A stretch of 64,000 nucleotides of DNA from Burhinus oedicnemus (taxonomy: Eukaryota; Chordata; Aves; Charadriiformes; Burhinidae). Positions 13,101 to 26,760 of the stretch are shown piece by piece. The notes under the pieces are model-generated. The model made no database searches and was not told the origin of the DNA. It worked only from the letters and a program-made list of their open reading frames with translations. Made by a program: the position numbers and the translations under genes. Location: NCBI GenBank assembly GCA_008921705.1, contig VFFE01006076.1, positions 196,118 through 260,117 on the forward strand, in the 5' to 3' direction. Position 1 is the stretch's first letter. Every line of letters starts with the position of its first letter.

Positions 13101-15587
13101 CTTTGGGATATGTTATGCCTGGTCTGCATTGACACATCTGAGTTTTCTTCTGCCAGGACTCTGCAGAGCTCACTCACGGGACTCACCAGCAGAAAATTCA
13201 GTTACAAATCTATGAAAACAACATGCTTAACTCCTCTTTGCACTAAGCTATGGTTTTACTCTAATAGTTACTCACTTCAGAGTCTGACCTTTTTGCCATA
13301 TTCCCATGACTGAACTCTGGTGTACAAAATATCTTTACACAATACTCAGCTGGCAAATGATGCACACTTTGAACAGAGCAAAAGCGGAGTGATGATTGTA
13401 GGACAATCCTGCTTGGTCACCCTTATTAGTTTTCCTCTTTGTCTCTTGTTTCTCTTCTTGCTTTTTTTCCTGCAGGTTTGACTCTTCTTAGCCTTCCACA
13501 TGAGAATTTAATCTCCACATCCTTTCATTTCTGCTTGAGCTGTCCTTTTCTTTCTTTTTTGGAGTGTGGGTAAGAGGGAGAAAATGGGTTAACTTCACTT
13601 CAGGATGAGCTGATCTAACTTTGAAACGAGTGCCAGGAAGATGGCAACACAATCACTTCTGTGTTGTCCAAGGAACTTCTACAGGGAAAACTCAAATATC
13701 TTCATTTTTCATTTCTTTAGTCAAAAAGAACAAGGTCAGTTTGGGGCCTGGTGGGGTTTCATTTGACGTTTTTGGGGGTTTTATAACTCCAGTTTGTTTG
13801 TTCAAGCCATATGGTTTTGCCAAAAAGAATTTGCTTGTGTTTACCGGGAACAAACAGTCAGTGGAGCAAGCATTCATTGTGATAAATAGTGTTTGGCATG
13901 AAGGGACAAATCAGAGGAGCATAGCCACTATAAAAGCTGTTCTTTTGCTCAAAGCGAATGTTAATGACACTCGTTCAGTGATAAACTAATTCAAAACACT
14001 ACGTTACTGGAAAGAAATCCTTGACTTCAAGAAATATGTGTTGCTGTTGAGTCAGAAGCTGGCAGAAGCAATCCTGACATAAATATTTTCTTAAATATTT
14101 ACTTTTTTGCTTTTTCTATGCATATTTTATGACCCTAAAAGAGGTCACTAGAGAGTGTCCTAGTTTTTTTTATTTCAAAACAGAGCTATGCTCTTGCGAT
14201 AGTCTACCAAGTTCTTTCTCTGTCATTTAAACCAACCCACTAAAAAGCAATCAGCAATTTGTCCCATCCTCAGTGATGCGTTTGCATATCTGGGTCTAAT
14301 AGTTTAGCCTGTCAGGCCAATAATCCATGTTTTACAAGTTTCCTAAGGATGTATTTAAAAATTCAGTGGTTTGGAGCTGCATGTTTAAAAAGCTACCTTT
14401 TTCCTCATGCTATACTACTGCAGTTGTACTTAGCAAAGGTGCTTGGGCTGAAGCCTGCTTTCCTCAATGAGTTTTCAGCAGGGCATTTTGGTGTGAAGAG
14501 TCCACAGAGGCGGGAACTACCTCCTCTCTTTCCAAACATCCGCAAGGCAGTAGCATTCAGGACATGTTGCCGAGCTTCAGAGAGAGAAAAAAAAAATTAA
14601 AAAATTATAACTTCATAAAGGCATCTCTTTGTGTTCTTCTGTATTCAGATTTTCTCCCTGGCTGGTTATTTGCTGTTGCAGGATGGAAAGAAACTGCTGC
14701 TTCATTGTACTTTTCTCTTAATTTGTTCTATCCAAAACCCCCAGGTTTTTAAGGATGTAAAGTCAAGCCTTCAAAGTTAGCACTGGATTGAAGTTTCAGA
14801 GCCTTAATTCTGCCCCCTTGTGCTCATGTATAATGGTACAGTCTTTAATTAAATTACCACATGCTATTTTTCCACAGGACTCCAGCCTCATTCTGTGCAC
14901 AAGATGGACTGCCCTCACTGAATGACAGCTATTCAGTACTCCTGCGTGATCCTCTTCATTCACCGTGGCACACGCCTTATTTACTTTACATTATTCATAA
15001 AGCCGCTGTGAAGACAGAATTATTAATTTACTTTTCATGCCACTCATCCATTTCACAGTTATTCCACAACATTTGAGACCAGGGGACTACTGGGCTCAGA
15101 GCCAGAAGTTGCAAGATTCACCTCCAGTGCTGCATACCCTACTGCTTCCCTTCCATCCCCATCATCTCATGCCATGCCCATGTCAGTCTTCTCTCTCCCA
15201 TCCTCCAACTTTTGAACCTTGTTTGCAACCTCTTTAGTCAGCAAATCCTTCTCTCCTCCCTTTCTTCCTCCCACATGGCAGCAACATCATGACCCGGTGC
15301 CCAGGGGAGCAGTGATTGTGGGTAAAGCCCTGCTCAGTCGGTCCAGCAGTGTGCACGTTCAGCGCAGATGGAGTCCTTGGAGAACTGGCTGCTAAACTTT
15401 AACAAGTCTCTACTGAGCATGTGAATAAGATTTTTCAAAGGCTTATAACTTGGCCAAATTTAGGCAGTTTTTCATAGAGATGAAAAAGCACATTCCTGTC
15501 ACCAAGGCAACCCACTTGCCTAATTTCAAGTTCCTCTGCCAAAACATTGCAGCGCTAGCAGTTCTCAACAAACACTTTGCAAGAATT
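10131..15587. other. Non-repetitive DNA, no gene seen
   Basis: No recognisable gene or repeat. A strong polypyrimidine tract ending in TGCAG sits at about 13455-13477 on the plus strand, but all frames beyond it close within about 70 bases or translate poorly. The plus-strand open frame at 13621-13989 is not protein-like. Confidence 0.5.
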
Positions 15588-15613
15588 TCTCTCTCTCTCT
15601 TTTTTTTTTTTTT
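15588..15613. repeat. (CT)n plus T13 simple repeat
   Basis: About six CT units run directly into 13 T, a low-complexity pyrimidine tract. Confidence 0.9.
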
Positions 15614-15953
15614 AAACATGGCTAAAACAATACAATTTCCTCTAATCCTCTTCTCAGAAACAGCCAAACCATTTTTACTCAATTTTTCCAAATACAGGCT
15701 GAGTCAGAAACACAGCATGGAAAACTTAAGCCCAAATCATTAAAGTCTGGCAAAGCTATAAGCAACTAGAAATGAGATCTTTACCCTGAGAGGTGTCAGG
15801 CAACCAGAGAGATAGATGGAGCTACCAAATGCACCTAAAAAGAAAGGTATCTTGAATTTTGGAGGTGTTTGGGTTTCCTTCCTTCTTTCTTTTACATAGA
15901 TAACAAATAAAATGTTCTCTCTGTTTCACCTCTTGGTTGGGTTGCTACACTCT
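15614..15953. other. Unique DNA, nothing recognised
   Basis: No gene, repeat or clear regulatory structure is visible in this interval. Confidence 0.5.
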
Positions 15954-16009
15954 ATTTTTCTTTAATTCTGTGGTAAGAGAGATTTTTCTTTACTTTTGTG
16001 GTAAGAACA
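15954..16009. repeat. Imperfect 28-bp tandem duplication
   Basis: Two adjacent 28-base copies (15954-15981 and 15982-16009) both begin ATTTTTCTTTA and share TGTGGTAAGA. They differ at two positions in the first 23 bases and at the last few bases. This is an older, decayed counterpart of the perfect duplication at 24.5 kb. Confidence 0.85.
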
Positions 16010-19000
16010 CAGACAACTGTCACAAGATAAATCACACTAAAAATCCTGAAATAACTAAGCAAAAGGCCTATGAAGAAATAAAATACATCTCTGAAGCTGA
16101 TTGTCTGGGTATGAAGGCACGAGTAGGGGTTGGCCACTGTTGGCCATATCTTTATTAGATTTATATTGCTGCAGTATGCGTGCAGAGCTGGCAATCACAG
16201 AGCGGGGCTCTAGTGTGTGAGCTCAGTCCAAACATGAAGTTAATAACTTACTGTTACTCTCTAGAGCTTCCAAGATACAAAAGAAGGATGAGATAGCAGT
16301 AGAACAACCCAAACACTGCACAATAAACCACAGTCTTTGCTTCCTTCCCATCTGTACAGATTGAGAGCAATTTTACACTCCAGCCACACAACTGGAAAAA
16401 CCAGACACTGCTTTCTGTTGGGAAGGTGGTGAGGAGGAAAAAGGCTGCATCTTCACAATGTTATTTTCATGAAGAAACACACACACTTACTTGGTGACAG
16501 CTGGAGCAAAGTTTCCATCTCCTGGCCTGCATCTGCTCGACTTAAAACAAATGTGACAGAACTACTGAAGACAGAGTCCCATTCCCACAGCCCGCCACTG
16601 GTGTCATCGGGGTACAGTAGCAGTGGGCTGTGGCTCACTGGCTCTTTTTTCTTTCACTTAGCAGGCAAAGAAGAGCCCATAGGCTATTTCTAGCAGGGTA
16701 GTCACCTTTATTTGACTATGTTAGGAAAAGTCAACGAGTGATTGAATTTTGAAGTGCTCGGAGTCCCTTTGCCTCTTGCCTGAAGGCTGTCAATGTAAAG
16801 AGGCCTCACTAAAATATTGATAAAGTTTGCAGGGTGGACTGAGAGGGCTGAATCCTAGCTTCCATATACTACAGGATGTGTACATGATATGTCATATACA
16901 CATAAAGGACAGAAGAAAACAGGGCAAAGGCAAACAGGCACCCTGTCCCACAAGGTGAGGAAATTGAAGACATGTACATTAGCTCCCTTCTTTCAGTGAC
17001 TGCAGGTCCCAGACAGACCCACAGCAAAAATCGGGATGGACCAAGTATTTGGACTGCACAGCTGAGCTGTCTGAGTTCATGTGGAAGGCGGACATCTTGT
17101 CAAGTTCGGGAGACTACTTGGAACAAAAGGATCTGAAAACAATTATGACAGAGAAAAGGCATAGTAGGACCTCCATGAAAAAAACTGCATAAAGTGACTA
17201 TTATAGACTGTAATATACTATGTCCCTGTTGTACTTGGAAAAGACATCTTTACAATAAAAATAGCAATGGTGCAGTAAAATAAAGAGGAAATTACCACAT
17301 ACATAAATGCTTGCCCAGTAGATCTGTAACTTCTCTCTTAAGGACTGAATTATACATTAGATAACATTGCTCTGAAAGAGGTATAATTTGCTACTAAGTG
17401 TGAAAAAAAAAAATTGACCTTTTTATCTAGTCATGAGGTGACAAAAATGCTTCAACAGTTTTTGAGAAGTGACAGGTCTCTGCATTTCCAAACTCTTATG
17501 ACTCTAAAAATACTATGTCCTCAAAATTCCCAGCACTGAGGCTATTATCCCTTCTACATGGAGACAGGCAGTAAATGTTAGATAGAAAGAAACTAGTTTC
17601 TGAAAACTGTGTATAGAAAGAAGAGTCAAAAGGTTTTCTTAATTAACTGTAGAGCCATTACATCACCATAAAAGATCAGGGAAAAGGAAGATGTTCTAGA
17701 TTTAAATTTTAGAGGTCTGGAGTTAATCAAAATAGGGGAGTAATTTTCTGCCAAATTTTCATCAGTAAACATGCCTGACTCACTGCTTTCCCTACTGCAG
17801 GTCCACCTACTGCTCTGTGGACTGTACAAGGGACGCAAGACAAATTCTGCAGGTCTGTATCTTCTTGCTTCAGACAGCAAAGCAGTAGTCAGGTCTGCCT
17901 GGGTGCTCTACAGCAACTCCTTTTAAAAGGCACTATAGGGAGCCAAAACACACTGTGAGGTACATTATTTTTTGTTCTTCCTTTTGGATCAGTGCTATCA
18001 TACAGGAGCGCAGATCTATGTTTTAATGGTACGTTTCCTTCTTTCCCCACGTTTGTGCGCTTTAACATGCAAATCAACATCTGCAGTCTGGCTGTGTCTT
18101 TCATTTTCCTTTCTGGGACTTGAAGAAAGAAACCAAAAGACTCTGTAATCAGCATCTTGATACTTTTGTTTTGTCAAATCCTATTCATGAACACAGGAAT
18201 CAGAACAATTGTCTTCTCTAATCTGCTGTTCATGAGGCAGATAACTTCCCGGGGACTGAAAACAACCTGAATTTCAAAGCAGCCAACTAGAGTAAGAAGC
18301 AGGAGCTGAAGCTCAAAGAACAACACTGATAAAGTAGAGCCTGTTACTGGTAAGACAAACACCCTCCCAGGAAAAACCACTGGCAGACATCTACTGTGGA
18401 GAGCAGCACAGCACCAGCCAGGGAATACACAGGATGACCTACAGGTTATTGCTTCACTTTTCTGTTTACTTTGCTGCCATTATGCTCTCTCCTTACTCCA
18501 CTATTTTTCCATTGATTAGAAAAATAATTAACATTTAATTAATACTGAACCAACAGTTCAATGAATATCTTAATAAAATGTCAATAAAGGAATCTGGATT
18601 TCTCATGAAAAAAGGAGCACTGTGTATGTTGGTCTCTGGCAGGAAGGGAGCTGTGTGGTTACTATGAGGTAGTTTCTGCTTCTGGGTTTCTGGAAAGTCA
18701 AATAAAGGCAGCTAGCAGCATTTCATTTATAAAATGAAGCCTTCAAAATTATGACTGGTTTTGCTGATTCGTGAATTTAGTATCACACTACGTGAATAGT
18801 CCACAAAAAGTAATTAATTCCAGCTAAACTAGCATTTAACAGAGAGGACTGTCCTACACAACAAGAAATGTCTTTCTGTTGCCTGAAATGTATATTGAGG
18901 ATGAGTTTTTATCATATTTTGAAAGCCGGTCTTTGTATTGCCAAAGCCCTGCAGCTAAATAAATATAATTTACTTGTTAAAACATAGCTGTATTTATCTT

Positions 19001-22000
19001 CATTGAATTTCAACCAGCAGAGATGTTAGCAAAGATGGGAAGCTTTGCAACATTTACTAGTGAATTGCAGAAAGAACTGACCTCAATATGTAAAATTTTG
19101 CTTTCCATCTTCCAGTGAAGACCATAGGACCTTACTCATAAAAGACAAGGCTGTTGGTCGGCATTTATTTGGAACAAACTGGATTAGTAGCTGTCAGTCC
19201 ACTTTGTTCTGCAAGTCTACTAAGCTGTGCAGGTAATACTAGAAACAGAGTTTCCTCTTCTAAAGTCCCTACTGTTGCTTTCGGGTCATCTGACGCACAT
19301 TCTTCAGGTTATGGGAGTTTGTGTCTCAGCCAAACAAAAGAGCAAACTAATTTGTAATAGCACCCACCCCACCTTGCTGTAAAATACTGTAATTTTCTAA
19401 AGCAGTGACTCCCTCAATTGTTGCTATTAAATATATGGAAACTGGACGGATATTTCAGGGCCTGAAGTGTATAGTTATCGTCCTGACTCAGAGCTATTGC
19501 ACCAGTCCAGACCCAGAGCCACCAGGACTCAGAAAAGCTGCAAGGCTGCCTAGTTTCGGTTCCCTGCCAGCCTAGGAACAGTGTAGCAGAAAGGTGGCTG
19601 AGAGCTATTGGTGTCAGTGTCCAAAAATGTTCAGAGGTCCAGACAGGAAAAGTCTCTCCCACCAGCACTGACTGGCATTGGAGTCAAACTCAGCAGATTT
19701 ACATCACTGAAACACCATTTACTATAGCTGTAAATGGAGCTTTGTCCCTCAAGGGAGCTTTGGGGAAGTGAATTCACAATGACACAAATAAATCTGATGT
19801 TTACTATAGATCAGGCCAAGTTCTGGTTGCTGTATTATTACAAATCACATTCAGCTTTATGTCCTAGGAGAATACATTTTAAAATAAATGCTAAGGCTAA
19901 ACTTTAGTTTGTAGATACCAAAAATCAATGTAGATTAAGGAATTAATGAAATGCTTTCACACAAATCCTTAAGTAGACCCTTTTCTATCCAATTTCTACT
20001 TTGTTCCTAGCTGATAAACTCATTATCATCCTTTGGGTACTTGCACTACAGTTTTGTATTGGTCTGCTCTCATGATCACGGCCTTGAATACGGTAACCAG
20101 TATGAATGAAACATTTTCGTAATAATATTTGTCAGTTTCTGTGAATTTCACTCTTCTGCCCTATTACCAATCAGCCAATTCACAATACTTTACCCATCAC
20201 AGAAAAGCAGGTATTTGTTAGAAGCATGCCTACAGTGTCAAGTAAATATGTTCTCTCTTACTGTAGTTATGTGTAGTTACGCATTGGTTTCCTGTCAGCA
20301 CGCACACATGGTGGTGAAAAGTAAAATTCTCCTCTTTTATTATTTACAAAGGAAACTACATCAGAACGCCAGAGTGATTTCCACTTTATCTTTTATGTGT
20401 CCTATTGTGCACAAAGTGAACTACTGCACAACGTTTTTCTGCATAATACTGAGCATGTTGCTTTCAAAAGTAGTCTGGAGTGGCAGTACTGACGGCTACT
20501 GCAGAAGGGCTGGCTTCACTGCTTTTCATTTCCCAAATCAGGTATCATCTACCATCTTTTACTGCTATTTTATGTGGGTATGGCCAACAATGCCAAAGCT
20601 TGTTTTCTGAACCAAGATTTATAGCGCTCCACACCACACAACTGCATTCTGTTGTGCTATAAGTAATAATGTGTCATACAAATGCAAACATTAAGTAGTT
20701 TCTGATACATGCTGCCTGCTAAATAATCGTTCTTATTGCTGTATTAATTCCATAACTAATCACCCTGTATGTCAATAAGTAAGATTCTGCAGGAACACTT
20801 GAAGTGCTGCATGCAAGCTGGAAGTATTGTAAAATCAAAGTAGTGAACACATATCATCAAAAATATATTCACTAGCTGTCAAAATACTTTTACATGTTCT
20901 GATCTTTACAACATGGTAGTAAGTAAATTTGATTAGTGCACCAAGACATAGTAATTTGTTGCGTGTCTTACAGAAAGATCGAGCATGAAGGTGAAGAAAT
21001 CAGGACTACAGGATCCATGCTGAACAAGGTGGTAGATTTCCACATTCCATAAATTTGGGTCTGCATTAGCACATCTTACCCTCTTCTACCTCTTTTCCTT
21101 CTGATCTCTCTGAATGCCTAACTAAGCAGATGAATTACTTTGAAACAGTTCCTGCTACCTGACCTATTGTACCTCCCTGTCTCTTACTTGCCATTGAACA
21201 ACATCAGTGCAGAAAGACTATCGGGTTTTTTGTGTAATTCCTCCTTGTAATATCGTATCACCTCCTTCCAAGAGAATTATTTTCATTTCTGTAGGAAACA
21301 ATCTCAGTGTATTGTCCTCTTGAGATACCTCATGATACAAGCTGACCAAGTGAAGTAATAATAATAATCATGCCAAAAGAAGCTGCAAGTTCCTGTTTAC
21401 ATCAATATCAGTATATGCATTGCATAGAACAGAGAAGGCTTTAGATAGAAAGATGACACTGAGCTTTTTTTTTTTTGCCACTAGGAAATTTAAAAACCTG
21501 ACTAATAAATACTGCACTTATGGCTTCAGGAGTCCTACAAAGTGTTTAGAGGTATATTTTCTAGGCTGTCACTGAATAGTAATAATTGGCAAATGCTGAG
21601 ACAGGGTGTGCACTTGTTTGTGATCCCAGACAAGAGGATGAGAGACCAGCCTAGAGGAACAGCAAAAAGATGACAGCTGAAGAAGAATCAGCAACAAAAC
21701 GTACAACCAATTTCTACTTCATTAAATTTGTCTTGGATAAATGCCTATGTTTGCTTCTCCTCTAGATAAGTCAGAAACTTATCTCCTGGGTCAGAAACTG
21801 TCAGACTTAATACAATAAACCCAGAGTCCTCTACCTGTTGCACTGCAGACTAACAGGTATACCTGTTCACAAGCACTTAACATGCATTAAATAAAGCAAA
21901 GTATCCACTTCTGATGTGAAAGGTATGTTTGGTAGATTTTTGTGTCCCTACCCTCTTTTCCCCTTTTCCTCCTGCCTAAATCTAAAGCTTCTATTTAGAA

Positions 22001-24544
22001 TGACATATCCAGATTTTCTTCTTTATAACACCAGTGCAACATTGCTGACTTCAGAGAAACTGTGTTTCTGCTGAAGCCTTATCACTGGCGGCTGCATCAG
22101 CCCAGCCTGCTGGATCTGGCTGCTACATTATGAGGAGCCTCCTATGACAAGAACTTTTCCATTAGGAAACATTTCATACAATGGGCCTCCATTGATCTAT
22201 AGGACATGGCACCAGGAAAAATATAAAGCACAACAATAATCTTAATGAGAAAAAACGTAATTTTTCTAAGCTTCAACTGAGCTGAAATTCTGCAAGCTTT
22301 AAAGACAGTTAGAGAAAGCTTACAGCATTCCTTAAATTTTGTATCCATAATCTTCACCAGCAAAACCGAAAGTAAAGCAGAAAGGAATCTTATTTCTGAC
22401 AAGAGCTAGCTCTGGATCATTTAGTATTTTCAACAATTTTAGTTATCAAAGCAGAATAGAGGCATTTGGAAGAGATAAATGTGAGGGACACTTAAATTTC
22501 ACAAAAGAAAGAGCAAATATGCCTTTAAAAGCACCTAAAGGGAGACCAAGAAAAGAGTTTGTGATTGCACCAATGATTGTAAACTGGTCTTGAAATCTGA
22601 GGGTGTTAACCAAGTCTGTGATTAGACATGACGTGGTGGCCATGGTGACCCATGTCTCAGACAAAGTCCTCAGAGCAAGACTGCTGAAAGATCTGGAACA
22701 AATTAACTTCTAGGTCAAAAGCAGTCACCCTGTCTAGTCTCAAATTGTATTAGATAAAGAACACAAAGCGCGCTGCACAGAAAACCCAAGGCAGAAGTCC
22801 CTGAAAACTGCAGTTCTGGCACCCAAGGCTCAATAATGACTGGCATACTGAGAAAGATGCAGGGAGAGAAAAAGTTCTACATCATCCTTCAAGATTTTGC
22901 AAAAACTAGCTCTGTAGAATAAAAGTTTTTTCACAAGTGGCATTACTGGCTCAAACAAACTCTTCCTAGGAGTATTGGATATTGCAGCTGGAGATTATGA
23001 TCAGCTAAGTCTGAAAGCAAAAGAGTTTTTATTCAATTTCATTTCGACACTGGCATACCAATCCAGGTGTGGCAAAACTGTCCTGGTAGTTTGCATACAC
23101 ACACAAAAAGGTCACAAGGAAAACGTGTGACGAGGGAGAGGGATCAGAGCTTCCGTAACCAACTTTTTCCCATTAAAAGCTTTGACAAACAGATTGGGCA
23201 CAAACCAGAGAACAAACCAGGAAAACCATCACAGACTGTAACATCACTGTCAGGTTAGGATTAATTTTTAAAACTGTAGCATACATTGCTTGCTGGCCTT
23301 CAGATTTTATGACCAGTTCCACCATCAGTGGCATTCAAAACGAGAAGAATCATAATTCCTTGTTCCCTTTCCTCTTCCAGTCAACTACCTTATATGGGCT
23401 TGAGAAGATCGATCCTAGCTGGGTGGTGAAGCTTATTAAAATGTAAAAACAGCCCAGTATTACGCAAAAAACCAATACAGACCAGGCTGACCAACCTGTC
23501 TCCTATAGCAGCAATAAGCAGAACAAGAGGGCCAGCAACCATGTCATTTACCCTCTGCTTTTCTGTAGTCTCTTATTTCCAGCTCAGGGGACATGGCAAA
23601 TCTGAAGTGGCCCACATTTCAGCAAGCCCCTTGAGATCTCTTTCCCAGAGCACCCATCCGATCTTCCCTGGAATGCAGGTGAATTTCTTGTGCTTGTAAT
23701 GGCCTAAGCCAGCAGCTCCAGTCTGCCATGTGATGCATGGAAATGGAGGTGCTAAATTCATTTGATTGCTACTCAGTCTTGTACTGGAAGAGTCCTACCT
23801 GCTTTCCTCATGCCACTTTAATAGACTCCAGAGCACCCATGCATCAGTGTAAGTTATCCCAACCTGGCACTAGACAGTAGCACGTTACAGGTATCCAAAT
23901 GTTGCATTTTTTCATGGCTTTTACACCAGTGAGAATAAACCCACTGCCCTGTCCATAAAAATATTACTTCTTGACACTTTCTAAGCCAACAGAAATGAAG
24001 ATTTGGTATTGAGCTACCTCTGCTGGAAAGACACTGGGGTTTGTACAAATCACAATTGTAGGACTTTATGCTGCTGCATCGTAATTGAAGCACACTGTTT
24101 TAATAACCTCAATGTTAGTCCACCATGGATGTTGGAAAATTTCTTATGCAATAGAAAGTTCAAATGCTCTGTCACTTCTCCTGGCAGACTTCTCCTTGCT
24201 GCTCTTTTTGTTCACTTACCTTATCTGACCACTAATCTGATGATCATTGAGCTGATGGTGAAACAGCTCCGTGCCCCAAGTGAGCAGTTTCAGCCAGAAT
24301 TAGACTCAGCTAACTCCTCCTCTGTCCTCTTAGTCTAGGTTTTCACGTAGTTTCCAATCTTCCAACATGAAAGTCATCACTGATATAGTTGTACTATCAC
24401 AGCTACATCCATTAGACACCTGGTGCATTAAAATGCTTTAAAAAGGATTTTTATATATGCTTTGAAACATAAAACAACTCTTTTGTAATGGTACAACTTG
24501 AGCAAAGCAGAGACAGAGAAGAATGAAGATCAAGCAAACAAAAT
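16010..24544. other. Unique AT-rich DNA, no gene seen
   Basis: About 8.5 kb with no recognisable interspersed repeat or exon. A faint old-repeat phrase (CAGATTTACATCACTGA) occurs near 19695-19715. The short open frames do not look like protein. The scarcity of repeats over this length is typical of bird DNA. Confidence 0.5.
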
Positions 24545-24630
24545 TTATATCTTTTCTTTTGTTGCGATTCAGAAAATTAAAAGGGAATTATATCTTTTCT
24601 TTTGTTGCGATTCAGAAAATTAAAAGGGAA
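24545..24630. repeat. Perfect 43-bp tandem duplication
   Basis: Copy 1 (24545-24587) and copy 2 (24588-24630) are identical over all 43 bases, starting TTATATCTTTTCTTTTGTTG and ending AAAAGGGAA. Complete identity implies a very recent event, or an assembly artefact. Confidence 0.97.
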
Positions 24631-25678
24631 CAACCTTACATTTCTCACTTTTCATCACACAGTCAGAAAAATCAAATCTGTATTTGTTGTCTTTGCTGGG
24701 TGCTGTGGAGCTGTGCACCCTTCAGAAAGTCAGCACTAGTAGGTGAGACTCCAGAGGAACAAAAGAGTGGCAAAAAATGGTCTGCAGGGCAGGAGATCTG
24801 CAATGAAAATTTCAGGTTTGGCTACCACTTCGATGTGCCAGTTCAGATGCTGGAACAGGACCAGACAAACCAGACTCACTGTCCACAAACTCTTCTCTGG
24901 ATGCACATGTCTTTGCCAGTATGCTGTCTCAACCTTTGTGTACCCACTCAGCAAAACACTACAGCCTCTGCCTCTGCTCTGGGCCAGTGTGTACTCTTGG
25001 CATATGCTGAGGAATAAAACATGGCTTATATTTCTGACGTGAAGGCTATGACATGCTGCCCAAAGTCAAAAAAATTCCAGGTCTTCTAAAACAAATGTTG
25101 GCACAATCATCTTCCTGACTTCCCTATCAACTATTTTGATGTTCTCATCTGAAATACCGAAGTGTGAACAAATTCCAGTCGCAGTAAGGCCACCTTCTCC
25201 AGAATACCCAGGTATAAGTGGACCAGTGGGTTTCAGACCTAGAAGAAACTAATTGTAAAGCTACCTTGCTATGGGATAACCACTGTTCGGCCACTGATGC
25301 TAACAAAAGGAGGTCTTTCACAGAGAGCCAAGAATTGATTTATGATGGTATAGTACCCTTTTCTATATGAACTCCGCCAGAATGGGTTGCAAATGCAGAT
25401 CTACAAACACATCAGTAGGCTAACACCACTTCTGTCCAAAGGACGGACAAATTTTCCTGTAGCGCACCGTGGTATTTTACAGAAATGTAACTTGTGCTTA
25501 AACCAGGCCAAAAACTCAAACCAGCCACTATTCTCTACATGATCACTAAAATCCTTTGTCCTGTCCACTTCCATTACTATATGGACTTTTCAAAAGCAGG
25601 CAGCCCTCTTTGCCAAGAGCTTTGGGAAACATCATATTGTCTTAATTCTCTTACAAAGCTAAAGAAAGGCACACTTAC
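24631..25678. other. Unique DNA, no gene seen
   Basis: A plus-strand open frame of 164 codons (24523-25017) runs through the tandem duplication. It has no domain or splice context and its composition is not protein-like. Nothing else is recognised. Confidence 0.45.
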
Positions 25679-25870
25679 CTCTCCTGCCAGTTGCTTTTCT
25701 CCAGGGTCTGAGTTGCTATATAACAGAAGTAATGTTGCCTCCTCACTGATTTCAAGTAGTTTTGTGTCCATACTATGTTTTCCCCCAAAACCAAGCAAGG
25801 AGGAAAATGTGTACAAACCTGTTGAGACTGTACCCATAAAGTACAGCAATGCTGAGAGGGGGATTTCTTG
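25679..25870 (-). CDS. Candidate exon with consensus splice borders, protein not recognised
   Basis: On the minus strand a 192-base segment is open throughout (64 codons, phase 0 at both ends). It lies between an acceptor-like ATTTCCATACTGCAG and a full-consensus donor GAG|GTAAGTG (GT at 25677-25678). The translation has a hydrophobic first third and a Glu-rich second half, and matches nothing I recognise. The plus strand is also open across much of the interval, which weakens coding evidence. Good donors also occur by chance at this density. Confidence 0.2.
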
Positions 25871-26635
25871 CTGCAGTATGGAAATCAACGAGCTTATTGC
25901 TTATTGTACCATCTGCACTGCTGATCCAAACCCCAATCTGCTGAATACAGCTTTGTATAAGGCAGTTTGAAAGGACAAATCCCCAGTGTCAGTGGGAATA
26001 GGAGGCAATCACTGTTTTGCAGATTCAGTGTTACTAAATAGAGTGTTTCTAACATATAGTACTCTTGATGCAAAGAAGCTGTAGGGTTTATCGTATGTCA
26101 AGCAGAGATCTAGTAACTGGTCTTCATCCAAAAGTTGAATTTTAACCCTCCCACCCAGGAAACGGGTAAAAAAACCCATTTCTTTTGCAGAGAAACTTTT
26201 GACAACAAAACCAGAAAGTATTAAAAACCCCACCACTTTCAAGTACTAGTAAAAAATTTTTGAATAACAAGTAGATTCTCCAGGTAGAATTGCAATATAC
26301 TGGCACAGCAAACAACTTCATAACTGCTAGAAATAAGGATACATTTGTCACATGAATTGTGCGACAAATGGTACTGGACCAGTAATATCTAGTCAATCAT
26401 CAGTTCACTGATTCTCTTTATATTTTAATACTTTGTTCTAAAATATTATCCCTCCAACCACTAAGGAAGAGAAATCATCAATATGCATGATTTGTAGAGT
26501 ATAACTTTCATATGTAGATATAAATTTAAAAGATTCACATAGGCTTTGGTTGGGAATCACTAAAGAGGGACAGATTATCTCTGTGTGGTATCTTTGGGCA
26601 TGGGAGATGTAAACTCATTTCCCGTCTTATTGTAT
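25871..26635. other. Unique DNA, nothing recognised
   Basis: No gene or repeat is seen. Overlapping minus-strand open frames at 26009-26396 look random. Confidence 0.5.
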
Positions 26636-26760
26636 TCTCTTGATTAAACCACTTAATCTCCCTGTGCCTCAGTTCCCTGTCTATGGAAGGAGGAATGTCT
26701 CTGCCAGTCTTTACTCACTCAAACTGAAAAGCACTCAACTATATTACTAATAAATAATAA
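26636..26760 (+). mobile_element. MIR-type SINE remnant
   Basis: The phrase ACTTAATCTCCCTGTGCCTC followed by AGTTCCCTGTCTATGGAAGG and, further on, GAAAAGCACTCAACTA then TAATAAATAATAA follows the order of the MIR 3' half. In MIR this is 'cttaacctctctgtgcctcagtttcctcatctgtaaaatggg ... gcactcaataaat'. It reads in sense on the plus strand and is heavily decayed, as expected for an element shared across amniotes. Confidence 0.75.

Noticed and set aside
13441..13500. Strong plus-strand polypyrimidine tract and CAG
   Set aside because: All frames beyond it close quickly or translate poorly and no donor follows at sensible distance.
24180..24220. Perfect minus-strand donor AAG|GTAAGTG at about 24219
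   Set aside because: No credible acceptor or open segment upstream. It shows that consensus donors occur by chance at this scale, which lowers confidence in the other splice-based candidates.
24523..25017. 164-codon plus-strand open frame
   Set aside because: It runs through a perfect tandem duplication, lacks any domain, splice context or start context, and overlaps another plus-strand frame and a minus-strand frame. It is best explained by chance.
25494..25970. 158-codon plus-strand open frame
   Set aside because: No motif is recognised and it lies opposite another open frame. Low local stop density explains both; only the minus-strand splice-bordered part is kept, at low confidence.
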